A stretch of DNA of 64,000 nt, taken from Alisma plantago-aquatica. Lineage: Eukaryota; Streptophyta; Magnoliopsida; Alismatales; Alismataceae. The notes beneath the pieces are model-generated. The model was given only the letters and a program-made list of their open reading frames with translations, made no database searches and was not told the origin of the DNA. Every line of letters starts with the position of its first letter. Within the stretch, counting starts at the first letter, position 1. The translations under genes were made by a program, and so were the position numbers. Below are positions 34,386 to 45,795 of the stretch, one piece after another. The stretch covers positions 116,366,767-116,430,766 of the forward strand of contig OY856411.1 of the NCBI GenBank assembly GCA_963693085.1. Direction: 5' to 3'.

Positions 34386-35407
34386 GTCATCTGTACAAGT
34401 GCTTATGCTATCTAGAGTTGAACGAAGCAATTTACATTCTTTATCATCTTTAGATAATTTGTCAATTGAAAAATGTAGAAACTTGCGGCATCCTCCTCAT
34501 AATGGTTTTAGCCATCTGAAATCCTTGAAAACCTTGATCTTAAAAGACTGTCCAGAATTAACAGCACTGTCAATACGATCTAATGTAGCCCTGCCTGATC
34601 ATATTGAGGGGTTGTATATTACAGGGTGTCCAAAGCTCGCCAAAGCGGAATCCGTGAAAAAGTTCCTTGAAGCAGCCACGTCCCTACGAGATCTGGTCCT
34701 GTATGAATCCTTTGTCAAGTCATGTCCTATGACTAAATCCTTTGTTAAAGCTCTGGCTCGAAACTTGAAAACTCTAGATAGTTGTGATATTAATTTAGGT
34801 CTTACTGGTCTTTACATGCATGCATGGGAAGTCACTTCAGAACAACTCGTACAGAAAAGAGAACCAAAAGAGGACAGTTTCGTCGCCATAATCATAGGCA
34901 GCATCCGCCCAACGGGAACAAAAGTGTTGAGTTTGGTCAAAAAGTATGATTATTCTGAGGTCACACGTTCTAACTGCTTGATTGTCTGTCCGTCTCTGGA
35001 CTCTCTTCCGGCAAACATCAGCAGACTTTCCTTTTTGCAACAGTTACATATTCAATCATTAGACCACTTTTCTCCAAAAGATGAAGAATGGTCGCGTGTT
35101 CCAGAAGGGAAGGCATTCTTTGGTCTAGAGTCTGTAAAACATGTTCAAATCTCAGATTGTCGGAAACTACGATACCCCCCATACTCTTGCTTTCTGGTAT
35201 CGTTGAAGATAAAAAATTGCTCAGGTATACGGGACCTCTCTAGCCTGGGAGGTAAAATGCCACGCCTTCGTTATCTGTTCATTTCCGGGTGTGGAAACTT
35301 GCAGAATTGACCTGAGCAAGGCTTCAAGAATCTCCCATCTCTAGAAGTATTAGTCCTAAAAGACTGTCAAATGCTGTCGAACTTATCCCAGTCAATGGAA
35401 ATGGAAA
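34386..35407 (+). pseudogene. NBS-LRR disease-resistance gene, LRR part 1 (truncated, interrupted)
   Basis: An open frame of about 309 codons encodes leucine-rich repeats of the C-terminal type in plant NB-ARC-LRR immune receptors (LSSLDNLSIEKCRNL, LKSLKTLILKDCPEL, LSFLQQLHIQSL, LRYLFISGCGNL). There is no coiled coil, P-loop or NB-ARC region upstream. The frame is entered directly from a gypsy fragment, so the 5' end is lost. A TGA at 35308-35310 interrupts it, after which the LRR frame continues to 35407, where element D inserts. Residues about 160-200 do not fit LRR spacing and may be an intron or insertion. The gene would recognise pathogen signals if whole. Here it is a pseudogene. Confidence 0.82.
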
Positions 35408-35832
35408 TGTTACATGTATTTCCGGTAGCTACTGAGATCTACTGAGCTGGGGGAGTTCGAGCCTTAAATACCTGAAGCTGGAGCTGAGGCAAGAAGACAA
35501 TCCAGTGGGTGGTTGAGTTAGTTAGGAGGTTCCGACTTTTGCGCTTGGGTTTGTTGAGCTGTAAGGAGTAGCTCAGGTGTGGCTGAGACGAATCGAGGCT
35601 GACGAGGGAGTATATGTACCCAGCCCGATTCAGTTGAGGGGGTATCGATAATTTGTATCTGGTTCCATTTTGAATAATATCAGATCCCTCTTTCTGTGTC
35701 TCTTTCTCTCTATCGCTCTGTTTTTCTCTTTTCTCTCCGTCACCTTCCTCGTACTCGTCTTCCTTCTCTTCTTCTTTCTCAGGTTTATCAAGACAGGGAC
35801 TTCAGGTCCGCGTTACTACCTTCGTAGTAACA
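35408..35832 (+). repeat. 5' LTR of chromovirus D
   Basis: 425 bp, pair of 40350-40774. It contains a CT-rich tract (about 35690-35785) and the terminal pair TGTTAC/GTAACA. A long open frame running from 35670 through the LTR into gag is chance, since gag has its own ATG after the primer site. Confidence 0.95.
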
Positions 35833-35835
35833 AAG

Positions 35836-35848
35836 TGGTATCAGAGCC
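35836..35848 (+). other. Primer-binding site of D (tRNA-iMet)
   Basis: TGGTATCAGAGCC, three bases after the LTR. Confidence 0.9.
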
Positions 35849-35861
35849 AGCTACGATCACC

Positions 35862-37160
35862 ATGACGCCTTCCGACGAAGAACAAGCTGCTCCAGGAATG
35901 TCTCGGGCGGATATCTGCGAGCTCCTCGACTCGCTCAATCGAACAGTGGACCGACGCTGCCAGGAGAATGCGGGCGTGGCCAGGAAAATCTGCCTCGACC
36001 TCAAGACGGACTTCAACCAGAAGCTGGATTCAATCTGCTCTAAACTGGAGCAATTGAGTGTATCGATTGGCAAGGAGAAGAACGACTCGTCCGGGAAGGA
36101 TTCGACGAGCGACTCATTAACGACGAATCCAGAAAAGCGGAATCATCGAAAGCTTCATCTGAAGCTCGAAAACTACGATGGAACCACACCGCCAATGGAA
36201 TGGATAACTAAGGTTCGCCATTTTTTTAGGTTCTACAACATTGATTCAGATCTGGAGAGGCTTGACCTAATTCCTTATTACCAGAATGGTGATGCGATGC
36301 AATGGTGGGATTGGATCAATGAGGCATCCTCTCTAATCGCTTGGGACAAGTTCGAAGCAGAGTTGCATCAGCGTTTCGGCAATCCATATGAAGACGCAGC
36401 CGGCGAATTCACAAAGCTCAGGCAGGTTGACTCCGTGCGCAACTATTTGTCCTGCTTCGAGAAATTATCAAATCGTCTACCTGGACTGGATGAGGCATTC
36501 CGTATTGGCACATTTGTGAGTGGTCTTAAGGAGAAATTATGATGTCACATTCGTGGACATCGCCCAAAATCTATGGCGGAGGCCGTCTGTCTTGCTCTAG
36601 CAAAGGAGGAGAAATACCTAGGCAAGAAGACCAGTTTCAAGAGCACTTGGAAGGAAGGGGATACAGGAGGGAAGAAACATGAAGACAATCAACCACAACA
36701 ATCGAAGCGCTTATCCAGTGAAGAGGAAACATTTCGCCGCCAAAATAATTTGTGTTTTAAGTGCAACGAAAATTGGTCCAAGGATCATTGTTGCAAGGTA
36801 AAAGGTAAACTTTACTTAATTCAGGAAGATGATTCTGAGGATGAGTCAGACGCTAGCTTCAAACAATGGGAGACAATGGACGATGAACCCCGAATTTCTC
36901 TGCAAGCTTTAACTGGTGAAGATTCACCACAGACAATGCGAGTCAAGTTGCTCATCCGTGGACTAGAAGTGGTAGCACTATTGGATTCCAGAAGTACACA
37001 CAATTTCTTAGATGAGCGGTTTGTTAAGCGGGGGTCTTTCTTGATAGATCATAGCCAGGACTATACCGTGACAGTAGCGAATGGTGAAAAGTTTACTTCA
37101 ACAGGCGAATGTTCTGGACTTTACTTTGACATTGATAATACTCGGATGCAGGATTTCTTC
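35862..37160 (+). pseudogene. gag: gag and protease of chromovirus D
   Basis: I chose the start ATG at 35862 because it is the first after the primer site and has a good context (CACCATGA). A gag domain follows (DAMQWWDWINEASSLIAWDKFEAELHQRFG cut short: see 36292-36380). A TGA at 36540 interrupts it in frame, then a zinc knuckle reads CFKCNENWSKDHCC near 36755. The protease active site at 36984 reads LLDSRSTHNFL, where the family has Asp-Ser-Gly. The Gly-to-Arg change should abolish activity. The frame is lost near 37165, just before the conserved CDAVLGVKWL stretch that resumes in another frame. Gag would package RNA and the protease would mature the polyprotein. Confidence 0.85.
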
Positions 37161-37171
37161 TTAATCTTACA

Positions 37172-38849
37172 GTGGGAAGCTGTGACGCTGTTCTGGGAGT
37201 GAAATGGTTAAGTCAAATCAGCCCAATGTGGTGGAACTTTAACACTCAGGTGCTGAAATTTAAACATTTTGGGAAAACAGTTACTGTCCTGGGTCTTAAG
37301 AATAAATCTCAGGTTATTAATGCTTCTTGCTTTGCCCTGGAAATGAAGAAGTCTCGCATATTGGAGGTAGTCCAGTTATTCCAAATAGATGCTGACAGTG
37401 CTATAGAAAATACTGAGAAGGATGGCCATATTAAAGGTTTGCACGAATTACTAATCCAATATGAAGATGTGTTCCAGGAACCTTCGTCCCTTCCTCCAAG
37501 GCGTTATCATGATCATGAAATTCCATTACTTCCAGATAGCAGACCTGTCTCAAAACGCCCATACCCGTATCCCCATTTTTAGAAGAACGAGATTGAAAGA
37601 CAAGTAGCTGAACAACTACAGTCAGGGTTAATCAGAGATAGTAACAAGCCTTATTCATCTCCAGTCTTGTTAGTAAAAAAGGCTGATGGATCTTGGAGGA
37701 TGTGTGTAGATTATCGGGGTTTAAACCAAATTACTATTCCAGACAAGTTTCCCATTCCACGAATTGACGAGCTATTAGATGAGTTACATGGAGCTAATTT
37801 TTTTTTCCAAATTGGATCTTCGAGCAGGATACCACCAAGTCAGAGTAGTGGAGGATGATGCTCACAAGACCGCTTTTCGAACTCATCAGGGCCATTACGA
37901 ATATCTGGTAATGCCTTTCGGCCTGACGAATGCTCCCTCTACTTTTCAATCTCTAATGAATGATATTTTTCGAAGTTATCTGCGCAAGTTTATACTTGTC
38001 TTCTTCGACGATGTGTTGGTATATAGCACGACCCCTGAGCTACATCTACAACACCTTACAGTGGTTCTGCAGTTGTTGAGGCAACACACTCTGTTTGTTA
38101 AGAGATCTAAATGTAAATTTGGAGTCAGCTCTGTGGACTATTTAGGCCATGTCATTTCGGATGCTGGAGTGGCTGCTGACCCTGCAAAAATTCAGGGAAT
38201 CATGGATTGGCCTCAACCTACAACTCTCAAAGCTTTAAGAGGGTTTTTAGGCCTCACTGGGTATTATAGGAAATTTGTGAAGGGATACCGCCAAATTGCC
38301 CTGCCATTGACCAAGTTGTTAAAGAAAAATGGATTCAAATGGTCTAGTGAGGCTAGTCTGGCTTTTCAACAGCTGAAGGATATTATGACTACTCCACCTG
38401 TATTGGCTATGCCAGATTTTAACAAGCCATTTATCATTGAGTCAGACACTTCTAGATTAGCTGTTGGAGCTGTCTTAATGCAAAACGATCACCCAATTGC
38501 TTATATTAGTGCTGCTCTAAAAGGGAAACAACCAGGTTGGTCGACCTATGAGAAGGAGATGCATGCCATTCTACTTGCAGTCACTAAATGGCGACACTAT
38601 TTAGTGGGAAATAAGTTTGTGATCCGCACAGATCAGAAGAGCATAAAATTCATGATGAATCAAGCCTTACACACTCCTACTCAACAACGTTGGTTATCCA
38701 AATTGTTAGGATATCAGTACGATATTGAATACAAATTGGGTTCAACTAATAGAGTAGCTGACGCATTGTCCAGGAAGCATATTATAGAAGATGAAATCCA
38801 TGTCGATTCTTCTGAATTGTGTTCTATACAGGTGGTCACACCTAAATGA
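37172..38849 (+). pseudogene. pol: Reverse transcriptase and RNase H of chromovirus D
   Basis: The segment at 37172 carries the end of protease. A TAG at 37580-37582 lies in the linker, then RT begins. [21 protein letters not shown] and PFGLTNAPSTFQSLMNDIF are diagnostic. The catalytic FFDDVLVYS box is intact (Asp codons 38007-38012). A one-base slip in the T-run at 37798-37806 shifts frame inside RT. RNase H follows (YISAALKGKQPGWSTYEKEMHA split region near 38500-38570; IRTDQKSIKFM near 38620). The segment ends at a TGA (38847). RT copies the RNA into DNA and RNase H removes the RNA strand. The catalytic box survives, but the polyprotein cannot be made. Confidence 0.9.
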
Positions 38850-38867
38850 ATGGACGATATCTGAGCA

Positions 38868-40277
38868 TTGTTTGCTACTGATCCTGAATTTCTTAAGCTG
38901 AAGGAAAAGTGGGACAATGGGAAATTGAATGTCAACAAATATCAGTGGATTATTGGTATCTTATTCAAAAAAGGGAAGATTGTCCTCGTGGTTGATTCTG
39001 CATTCAGTACCCTGGCTATCTTTGAAATGCATGATACCTCGTCTGGGGGGCATTTGGGATTTGAGAAGACTCTGCATAAACTCAGAAGTGTTTTCTGGTG
39101 GAAGGGGATGTGTGGGCAACTGAAGCAGTATATTAAAGAATGTGAAATTTGTCAGACCAGTAAATTTGACAATTCACCTCCTCCTGGATTACTTCAACCA
39201 CTTCCAATTCCTACAGAAGTATGGACTGATGTTGCTACAGACTTCATTGACGCCTTTCCCTTATCAAAAGGATATTCCGTCATTCTGGTCGTAGTCGACA
39301 GGCTTTCAAAAGCAGCACACTTCTTCGCCTTGAAGCACCCTTACTCAGCCCAATCAGTGCTGGAGGTTTTTATAAATGGTGTATTCAAGCACCACGGGAT
39401 ACCACGCTCTATTGTTTCTGACAGAGAGACAATTTTTACTAGTCTTTTTTGGAAGGGGTTCTATAAGACTCAAGGAACTCAACCTCGCATGAGCAGTGCC
39501 TATCATCCTCAATCGGACGGTCAGAGCGAGGTTTTGAACAAGAGTCTTCAGTGTTATTTACGTTGCTTTTGTGCCAGCAAACCACACGAATGGGTTCAAC
39601 ATTTGCCATGGGCAGAATGGTGTTACAATACCACCATCCATTCTTCGACTAGGATATCACCCTATGAAGTGGTCTACGGTAGATCTCCTCCCACTTTACT
39701 CTCTTATATTCCCGGTCAATCTAATGTAGCTGCTGTCGACACTGCTTTAAAATCTAGAGATGAAATTCTTAACTTACTCAAAGCTAATCTAAAGAAGGCT
39801 CAAGATCGTATGAAGAAATTTGTAGACAGTCGAAGGACTGATAGGGAGTTTGCTGTGGGGGATTCGGTATATCTCAAATTGCCCTTCTATCACCAAGGTT
39901 CAGTGGTCCAAGCTAGAAAGACCAAATTAAGTCCTATTTTTTATGGCCCTTTTCTGATTGTGGATCGGATTGGCAAGGTGGCCTACAAGATGCAACTGCC
40001 TGCTACTGCCCTGATACACCCAGTCTTTCATGTCTCTCTGTTTAAGAAGAAGATTGGTCACGCCGTTTCCAGTGGAGTGGAGCTACCAGCAATTCCTCGC
40101 CACCAACCTTTGACACCAGCAGCAATCTTGGACAGACGGATGGTTCCAAGTCGAGGACGGCGACAGGCAGTGACTGAGGTTTTAGTTCAATGGCAGGGTA
40201 GAGATATCACTGATGCTACTTGGGAAGTGTTGTATAAGATGCGTCAAAAGTTTCCTGAAGCTACTCTGTTCCAGTGA
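38868..40277 (+). pseudogene. int: Integrase with chromodomain of chromovirus D
   Basis: An open frame of 469 codons in phase with the RT segment, separated from it by two TGA codons (38847 and 38862). It contains a zinc-binding HHCC region (LGFEKTLHKL to CEICQTSK). The catalytic triad is complete: Asp at residues 125 and 185 (codons 39240 and 39420) and Glu at 221 (39528), giving exact D-D-35-E spacing. The C-terminal domain includes HPVFHVSLFKKKIG, and a chromodomain ends the protein (EVLVQWQGRDITDATWEVL). In this group the chromodomain directs insertion toward modified chromatin. The integrase segment is the least damaged part of the element. Confidence 0.92.
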
Positions 40278-40349
40278 TGGCCGTTCATGCGACGTTGATG
40301 TTTTTTTATGACTTTGAGGACAAGGTCTGTCTTCAGAGGGGGTGGTATT

Positions 40350-40774
40350 TGTTACATGTATTTCCGGTAGCTACTGAGCTCTATTGAGCTGGCGGAGTTC
40401 GAGCCTTAAATACCTGAAGCTGGAGCTGAGGCAAGAAGACAATCCAGTGGGTGGTTGAGTTAGTTAGGAGGTTCCGACTTTTGCGCTCGGGTTTGTTGAG
40501 CTGTAAGGAGTAGCCCAGGTGTGGCTGAGACGAATCGAGGCTGACGAGGGAGTATATGTACCCAGCCCGATTCAGTTGAGGGAGTATCGATAATTTGTAT
40601 CTGGTTCCATTTTGAATAATATCAGATCCCTCTTTCTGTGACTCTTTCTCTCTATCGCTCTGTTTTTCTCTTTTCTCTCCATCACCTTCCTGGTACTCGT
40701 CTTCCATCTCTTCTTCTTTCTCAGGTTTATCAAGATAGGAACTTCAGGTCCGCGTTACTACCTTCGTAGTAACA
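40350..40774 (+). repeat. 3' LTR of chromovirus D
   Basis: 425 bp. The purine-rich run CAGAGGGGGTGG directly upstream (40334) is the plus-strand primer. It is followed by the GGAAA target duplication. Confidence 0.95.
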
Positions 40775-41306
40775 GGAAAGCGGTGATCTGCCGATTCTGC
40801 CGCCTTCATTACCACGATTATTCATTCAAGTTTGCAAAAAGCTTCAAATTGAGCATGTAGCAGAGTGTATTCCGCAGTTTGATTCTGAGACTAAGAGCAA
40901 CCTCTTAATGTGCAAGTGTTGTGGCCAGATACCCAAGTCCTCGGTAACAAGCTTGATGAAATTGTTTCAAACAGCAAATTTGCACAGATGCATAGTTATC
41001 TCAACCGAGCTCGAATTAATGGTTGATCCGCCAGCTGTTACATGGAAGGTAATATCTAATGAGAAAGGCGGTGTTGTTGATAGTTGGAATAGTCCTGAAT
41101 TGCTCAAGTAAATGCTAGACGTTCTTTCCATTCGTGGCATAAAAATATCTGAACTCAAGATTTCAAATTGTCTAAACCTCCATTCACTTCCAATACAAGA
41201 CATAAAGGTATTAGTGGACGACGAGTGGGCCGATGAGGAGGAAATCTGGAAGAAGGACGTGGAGTATGAGAGGGAGGTTTTGGATAAAGATTTACGCAGA
41301 TTATAG
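40775..41306 (+). pseudogene. NBS-LRR gene, LRR part 2 and C-terminus
   Basis: When the GGAAA duplication is counted once, the frame left at 35407 continues exactly here. It starts with a typical LRR strand (LPPSLPRLFIQVCKKLQI) and runs through an open segment at 40908-41111. A TAA at 41109-41111 lies in frame, after which another LRR-like unit (ISELKISNCLNLHSLP) and an acidic, lysine-rich tail run to a stop at 41306. Frame continuity across 5.4 kb of inserted DNA shows that D landed in the coding sequence. The gene lacks its NB-ARC half and has at least two stops, so it is non-functional. Confidence 0.8.
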
Positions 41307-41579
41307 CAACGTTGTCTGGACAATGTAAAAGCAAAGGCACACAGGCTCAACTTGTATTCATTCAATACGGTATTTATACTGTACAGCGATGGCAATTTAT
41401 AGACAGATACAAGTAGTTACACAATAATTACAGTTACACAAATCACGCTGGTTAGGTGAGAGGCGACGTTCCCACTCGATCCGAGTTTGTTGCAACTGCA
41501 CTGGCAGATTCAGATGGCCGTTGCAAAACTTGGACGTGCATGATGAGTTGGCTGTTTTGCAGCGGAAATACTCGGCCGT

Positions 41580-41700
41580 CTCGCCTTCTCTAAACTCAAT
41601 ATTTCAAATTGTCCAAACTTCCGTTCACTTTCGGTACAAGACATAAACTGTGAGGTATCAGTGGATGAAGCCTTAAAAAGAAGAATCCAAACAATCATCT
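41580..41700 (+). repeat. Partial duplicate of the LRR gene tail
   Basis: The stretch with CTCAATATTTCAAATTGTC, then CTTCCGTTCACTTTCGGTAC and ATCAGTGGATGA closely matches 41154-41235, about 430 bp upstream in the same orientation. It is a short direct duplication or remnant of a tandem LRR gene copy, with no long frame. Confidence 0.6.
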
Positions 41701-43090
41701 AACATAAAGGTATGAACACCAAGCATTTCCCTTTAGGAACTACCTATATATGCATTATCATTCATTTATGTCTTTGGTAATCGTACATATCACAAGACTA
41801 CCAGTGACAGGGCATTACATTCCTCAGGACTTGCTACTTCATTCTGAGAAAAGAAAATTAAGATGAGATGTCCTGCGTCCACGTACCTCCCGCGGGAGAC
41901 ACTTCAGTGTTCCTACAAATTGTGAGGTACGTGTTTCCATCCTGTTCTTATAGCAATTAATTTTCTGGTTAAATAAAACAATTCACGCCTGGTTCACCTT
42001 CTACTCGTTTTTTTTTATGCTTCCATCAATTGACTTATTATGGTGGCCAATAGATGTCTTCATTGTGGTTGAGCCGAGTTAGAACACGTGAATTGCAACT
42101 ACCTATGAATTCTAATTGGATAAGTTTGGTTGGACGTGGTTGTAGTTCGCAGCTGGAAAAGAAATGCATAATGTTTATCAATTATGTACAATTCTGGAGG
42201 AAACGAACTGCGCCGTTTTCCGGCGCGGTCCATTTTCACGGACCAGCCGGGTGTCGGTAGCCGGTAAAATATAACTTTAGCTGCTCGCTGCATGGGCTTT
42301 GGATCTGTCAAATATTACTGATGCAGGTAACTACACCGAAATGTTCTGATCTAGAAAGTAATGAGCGAACCAAAAAGTTGGGATAAATTTCCTGTTTTAC
42401 TTTTCCTGCGTTGAAACTGATCGTGTTCCTTGCAACTACGAGCCCTAAGTTCAATTTTAGCTAACTGGTTTGTGTTCGGCATGATGCATTTTACGCTAAC
42501 ATGGGTGAATATATGTTATTACCGAACATGACTGAGGCCAGACACTGCCCGTTCACTGGCCATAGATCGCCGGCAACTCACCTCATTAATCTGACGCCAT
42601 ATGAAAGTTGAGCGACCCGTCGATACAACTCTGCCCACGGCTGCCCGGCGTCCCTGGTGCCGTCTATTGTAACATATTCATAGCCCGGGGTGCATGACAT
42701 GGTGGGAACCAAGATTCATACATATGTCCGCTAAGCATATATCCTATCTATCTTTCTCAGTATTGCAGTTGTGGTCCAACCTCAGACCCTCCAAGATGTC
42801 GGACTCGGACTCGGATTTATGGTTTACTAGCGCCAGAACGTTTACCTTGGGACGACGAAAGAGACGATTTAGTGCTGCTACAGAACTACGCTCTCTACAT
42901 TAATTTATGGAAAAAAACCAGTTTAGCATATTTTTATAAAAATATCTACCAACATAGCACAATTTGTAAATTATTTTATACTATATGGAGAGGTGAATCT
43001 GCCCATCTTATTCTATACTACTACACTTATCACAAAAGTATAGTGCATTGGAACTCGGATTTACAAGATTTCTACCAGAAGGGACTGTTG
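41701..43090. other. Unrecognised intergenic sequence
   Basis: No open frame above about 80 codons with a recognisable domain, and no repeat that I can match within the window. Composition is mixed, with a GC-richer patch near 42200-42260 and 42620-42690. Confidence 0.4.
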
Positions 43091-43695
43091 GAGTGCATGT
43101 ATAGTCAATGAAGATTTGACTTCATTTTTCCTATTAATATTCATTATACAGTCTTCCAATGACATCTCGTATAGCAGGCGTTCTACATATGCTTTTGAAT
43201 TGTTCTGGTTTCCTTTTTGGGGAAATTTTGTCCCTAAAATATACATTATGTAGATCAAAGACGATTCTAAGAAAAAGAAGAGAAACCACTCGCTCCATCC
43301 TCTTGTGAGGTATTCATAACTGAAATAATGTTGAATACCGCAATCATTCATTCTTCCGTTCAGTGAGAAGGTGCCAAGATGTTACAATTTCAGGAGTAAT
43401 GATGTATCCCTATCCCTTTGTATGTGTGGAACGATTGACTACCGTCTGGTTATCAAAAAGTGTATCTCTCCATTATGGTGATTTACTTTTCAACCAGATT
43501 GTATTCTCCCCGTAGGACAATGCCATATGTCCGTGCCACACGAAGGTTTCATTCATGATGGAGTGTTTACTTTGGACATTCTAAACACGTTTCTGCTCGT
43601 TCAATTTATTATTTTAAAAATGAACGATTGGATAGACGTGAGATATTTTTGGTACCCTGACTTTTAAATTCTAATACTAGTGGCCCATTACGTCA
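43091..43695. repeat. Dispersed block alpha, copy 2
   Basis: Matches 501-1092. A partial tandem repeat of its end follows: TTTCTGCTCG occurs at 43592 and again at 43723, each followed by a TTTTTGGTA(C/T)C segment. As in copy 1, FAR1-related sequence lies downstream. Confidence 0.6.
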
Positions 43696-43849
43696 TTTAT
43701 TAATTTATTATTCTAAACTCGTTTCTGCTCGTTGGATTTATTAATTTTAAAAATGATCGGTTGGATAGGCGCGGGGGTATTTTTGGTATCCTGACTTCTA
43801 CAACTAGTGTCCCAATACATCTAACAGATGAAGTTGCTGCATATGTATA

Positions 43850-45795
43850 ACCAACATTCAAATTAACAAGCATTTAGATTAACCAACATTTGATGAAAAC
43901 ATGCCTACATTGAAATCAATATTGCACGATAATGTGTGTGTATAGATACTAACCCCAGCCTAGTATTGAGATTACCATTTAATGATGCCTCATTATGCAT
44001 GGGATTTTGTTATTTTGTTTGATAGAACTAATGAATGATAAATAGTGTTTACGTGTTGTCTTGACAAACCTAATATGAAATATTGCTACATATAAAATCC
44101 TACTACAATGATATTATTTTAACATTATCCCTTCAAAATTCATTGGTTAACCTTGATGAGGATGTGGAATACTAGAAGAAATTGAAGTTCAACAATATTG
44201 TATATTCTCATAGAGAAGGATTCAACACAAGGATAGGATAGGATAAAAAATGTACCGAAAAAATGTGCAAACAGGAAATGTGCAATACAAGAAATATTGT
44301 TGCAACAAAGAAGGAATTCACAAGGATAGTTTACTGAATGTTAATAAGGACTATACTTCAAACATGGTCATTGATTATGAACAATCTCCTTAACACCACA
44401 TCAGGGAGTAGTGAGACAGGTTGTAAATCTCATATAAATTATAAACTTTTCTAATATATAAACATTCATAAGATCGATAGTTGGCTTGTAAAACATAACT
44501 CAAAATATACACCATCACAAATTCTCATACATGTTAAGATCAAATTAGAATGTAACACTATCCAAGGTGAAGTTTCCAAAATAATTGTGGATGTTGGTAT
44601 TTGTATGAGAACATCATATGATGCCATGTCAATTAGAATAGGACAAACAAAAGTGTTGGTTTCTTTCAATCAGACATTGAGAATCTTTTTATAAGAAGGC
44701 ATCGAAAAGTAATGGAAGAAGGTGAAGATACGACATTGTAGAAATATTTATGAACTGAAGCATATAACAATCTATCATTTTTTATGACATTGAGGTGGGT
44801 AGTGATGAGAGGATTTCATATATATTTTGGAAATTTTGAATTTGTATTACCTCTTGTTTGGTGATTGTGTCGCATTGTATACAACATTTTGAACCAAAAA
44901 GAAATACCATCTACTAGGTGTGTATATCTTGGACCTAGATAAATGGTAACGTGATAATTGTAGTCGGATTGAGTTTTCTTTGAATCCATACCGGTGTTAG
45001 CTATATTTACATGCTAGATTATGCAATTATTCAATTAATGTTATACTCATACTTGAACTATAGTTCACTACTTTGTTAATCTAGGTTCACCTATAATATT
45101 GTTGGCTTCAACCACCATCAGTAGGTGTGTGTAGTTGGATTTGTATTGTTATATGATGATACAATAGAGCCATTTGAGGGGTTGTTTAGAACTTTCTTGA
45201 TGTACATTCTGATAAGGCATCATCAAAAATATTCACAAACAAATATCTTGATGTGGCTAAAACAATTAAGCAAGTTCTTCCAGACACAAATCATACATTA
45301 TCCACCTGAAACATAATGCAAAAAGCCAACAAAGTCTCTCCCAACTCTTGACACCATGACCTTCTTCGCTTGCAATGTTGATGACGTATGATGTTAAAGA
45401 GGACTCTGATTTCAAAGTTGTAAAGAAGAGTACGATTGATGAATGTTTTTGCAATGGCTTAAATATATTGAAAGGCTCTATGAATATTGTACTCAATGGT
45501 CATTATCTTTGGATGATTAAAATTTTACTGTTGGAACAAGATCAACACATTTTAGTGAATCATAAAATATTCTAATGCACCCATTCTTACATCATGATCA
45601 CTACCTTATAGAATTTTTTAACATTTTTAATTGGATGGTTGAGGTCAAAGGTATAATGCAAAGGAGAAAGAATTCTACACAACCAATAACATTACAAATA
45701 ATAAGTTTTCATCCATTCCAATAGCTATATGATGCAACTGAATTTTGCATGCCTAACGTTTTAGCAGTATTTGAGGAGGATTACAATAAGATTAA
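43850..45795 (+). pseudogene. FAR1-related (MULE-type) pseudogene, unit 1
   Basis: Degenerate but collinear with the pieces at 2395-3372 and 32530-34080. From 44530 a frame reads NVTLSKVKF. From about 44770 come the segments before the MULE core, and 45125-45316 is open with VLLYDDTIEPFEGLFRTFL, the region around the first transposase catalytic block. Near 45750 it reads PNVLAVFEEDYNKI, matching the FAR1 middle region. Multiple stops and shifts are present. The unit runs straight into a second copy of its own 5' region at 45795. The family call rests on motif recall. Confidence 0.58.

Larger units (their letters stand above)
35408..40774 (+). mobile_element. Chromovirus D (Ty3/gypsy, Reina-like)
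   Basis: LTRs of 425 bp begin TGTTACATG and end GTAGTAACA. A perfect GGAAA target duplication lies at 35403-35407 and 40775-40779. It has an iMet primer site, gag, zinc knuckle, protease, RT, RNase H, integrase and a C-terminal chromodomain in canonical order. The LTRs differ at about 12 of 425 positions (2.8%). Four in-frame stops (36540, 37580, 38847, 38862), two frameshifts (about 37165 and the T-run at 37798) and a mutated protease site make it inactive. Short LTRs and a chromodomain ending directly at the ORF end suggest the Reina clade (inference). Confidence 0.95.

Noticed and set aside
35670..35861. Hydrophobic N-terminal extension of the element D gag frame, resembling a signal peptide
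   Set aside because: It lies within the LTR, upstream of the primer site, from a CT-rich tract read in frame. Gag more plausibly starts at 35862.
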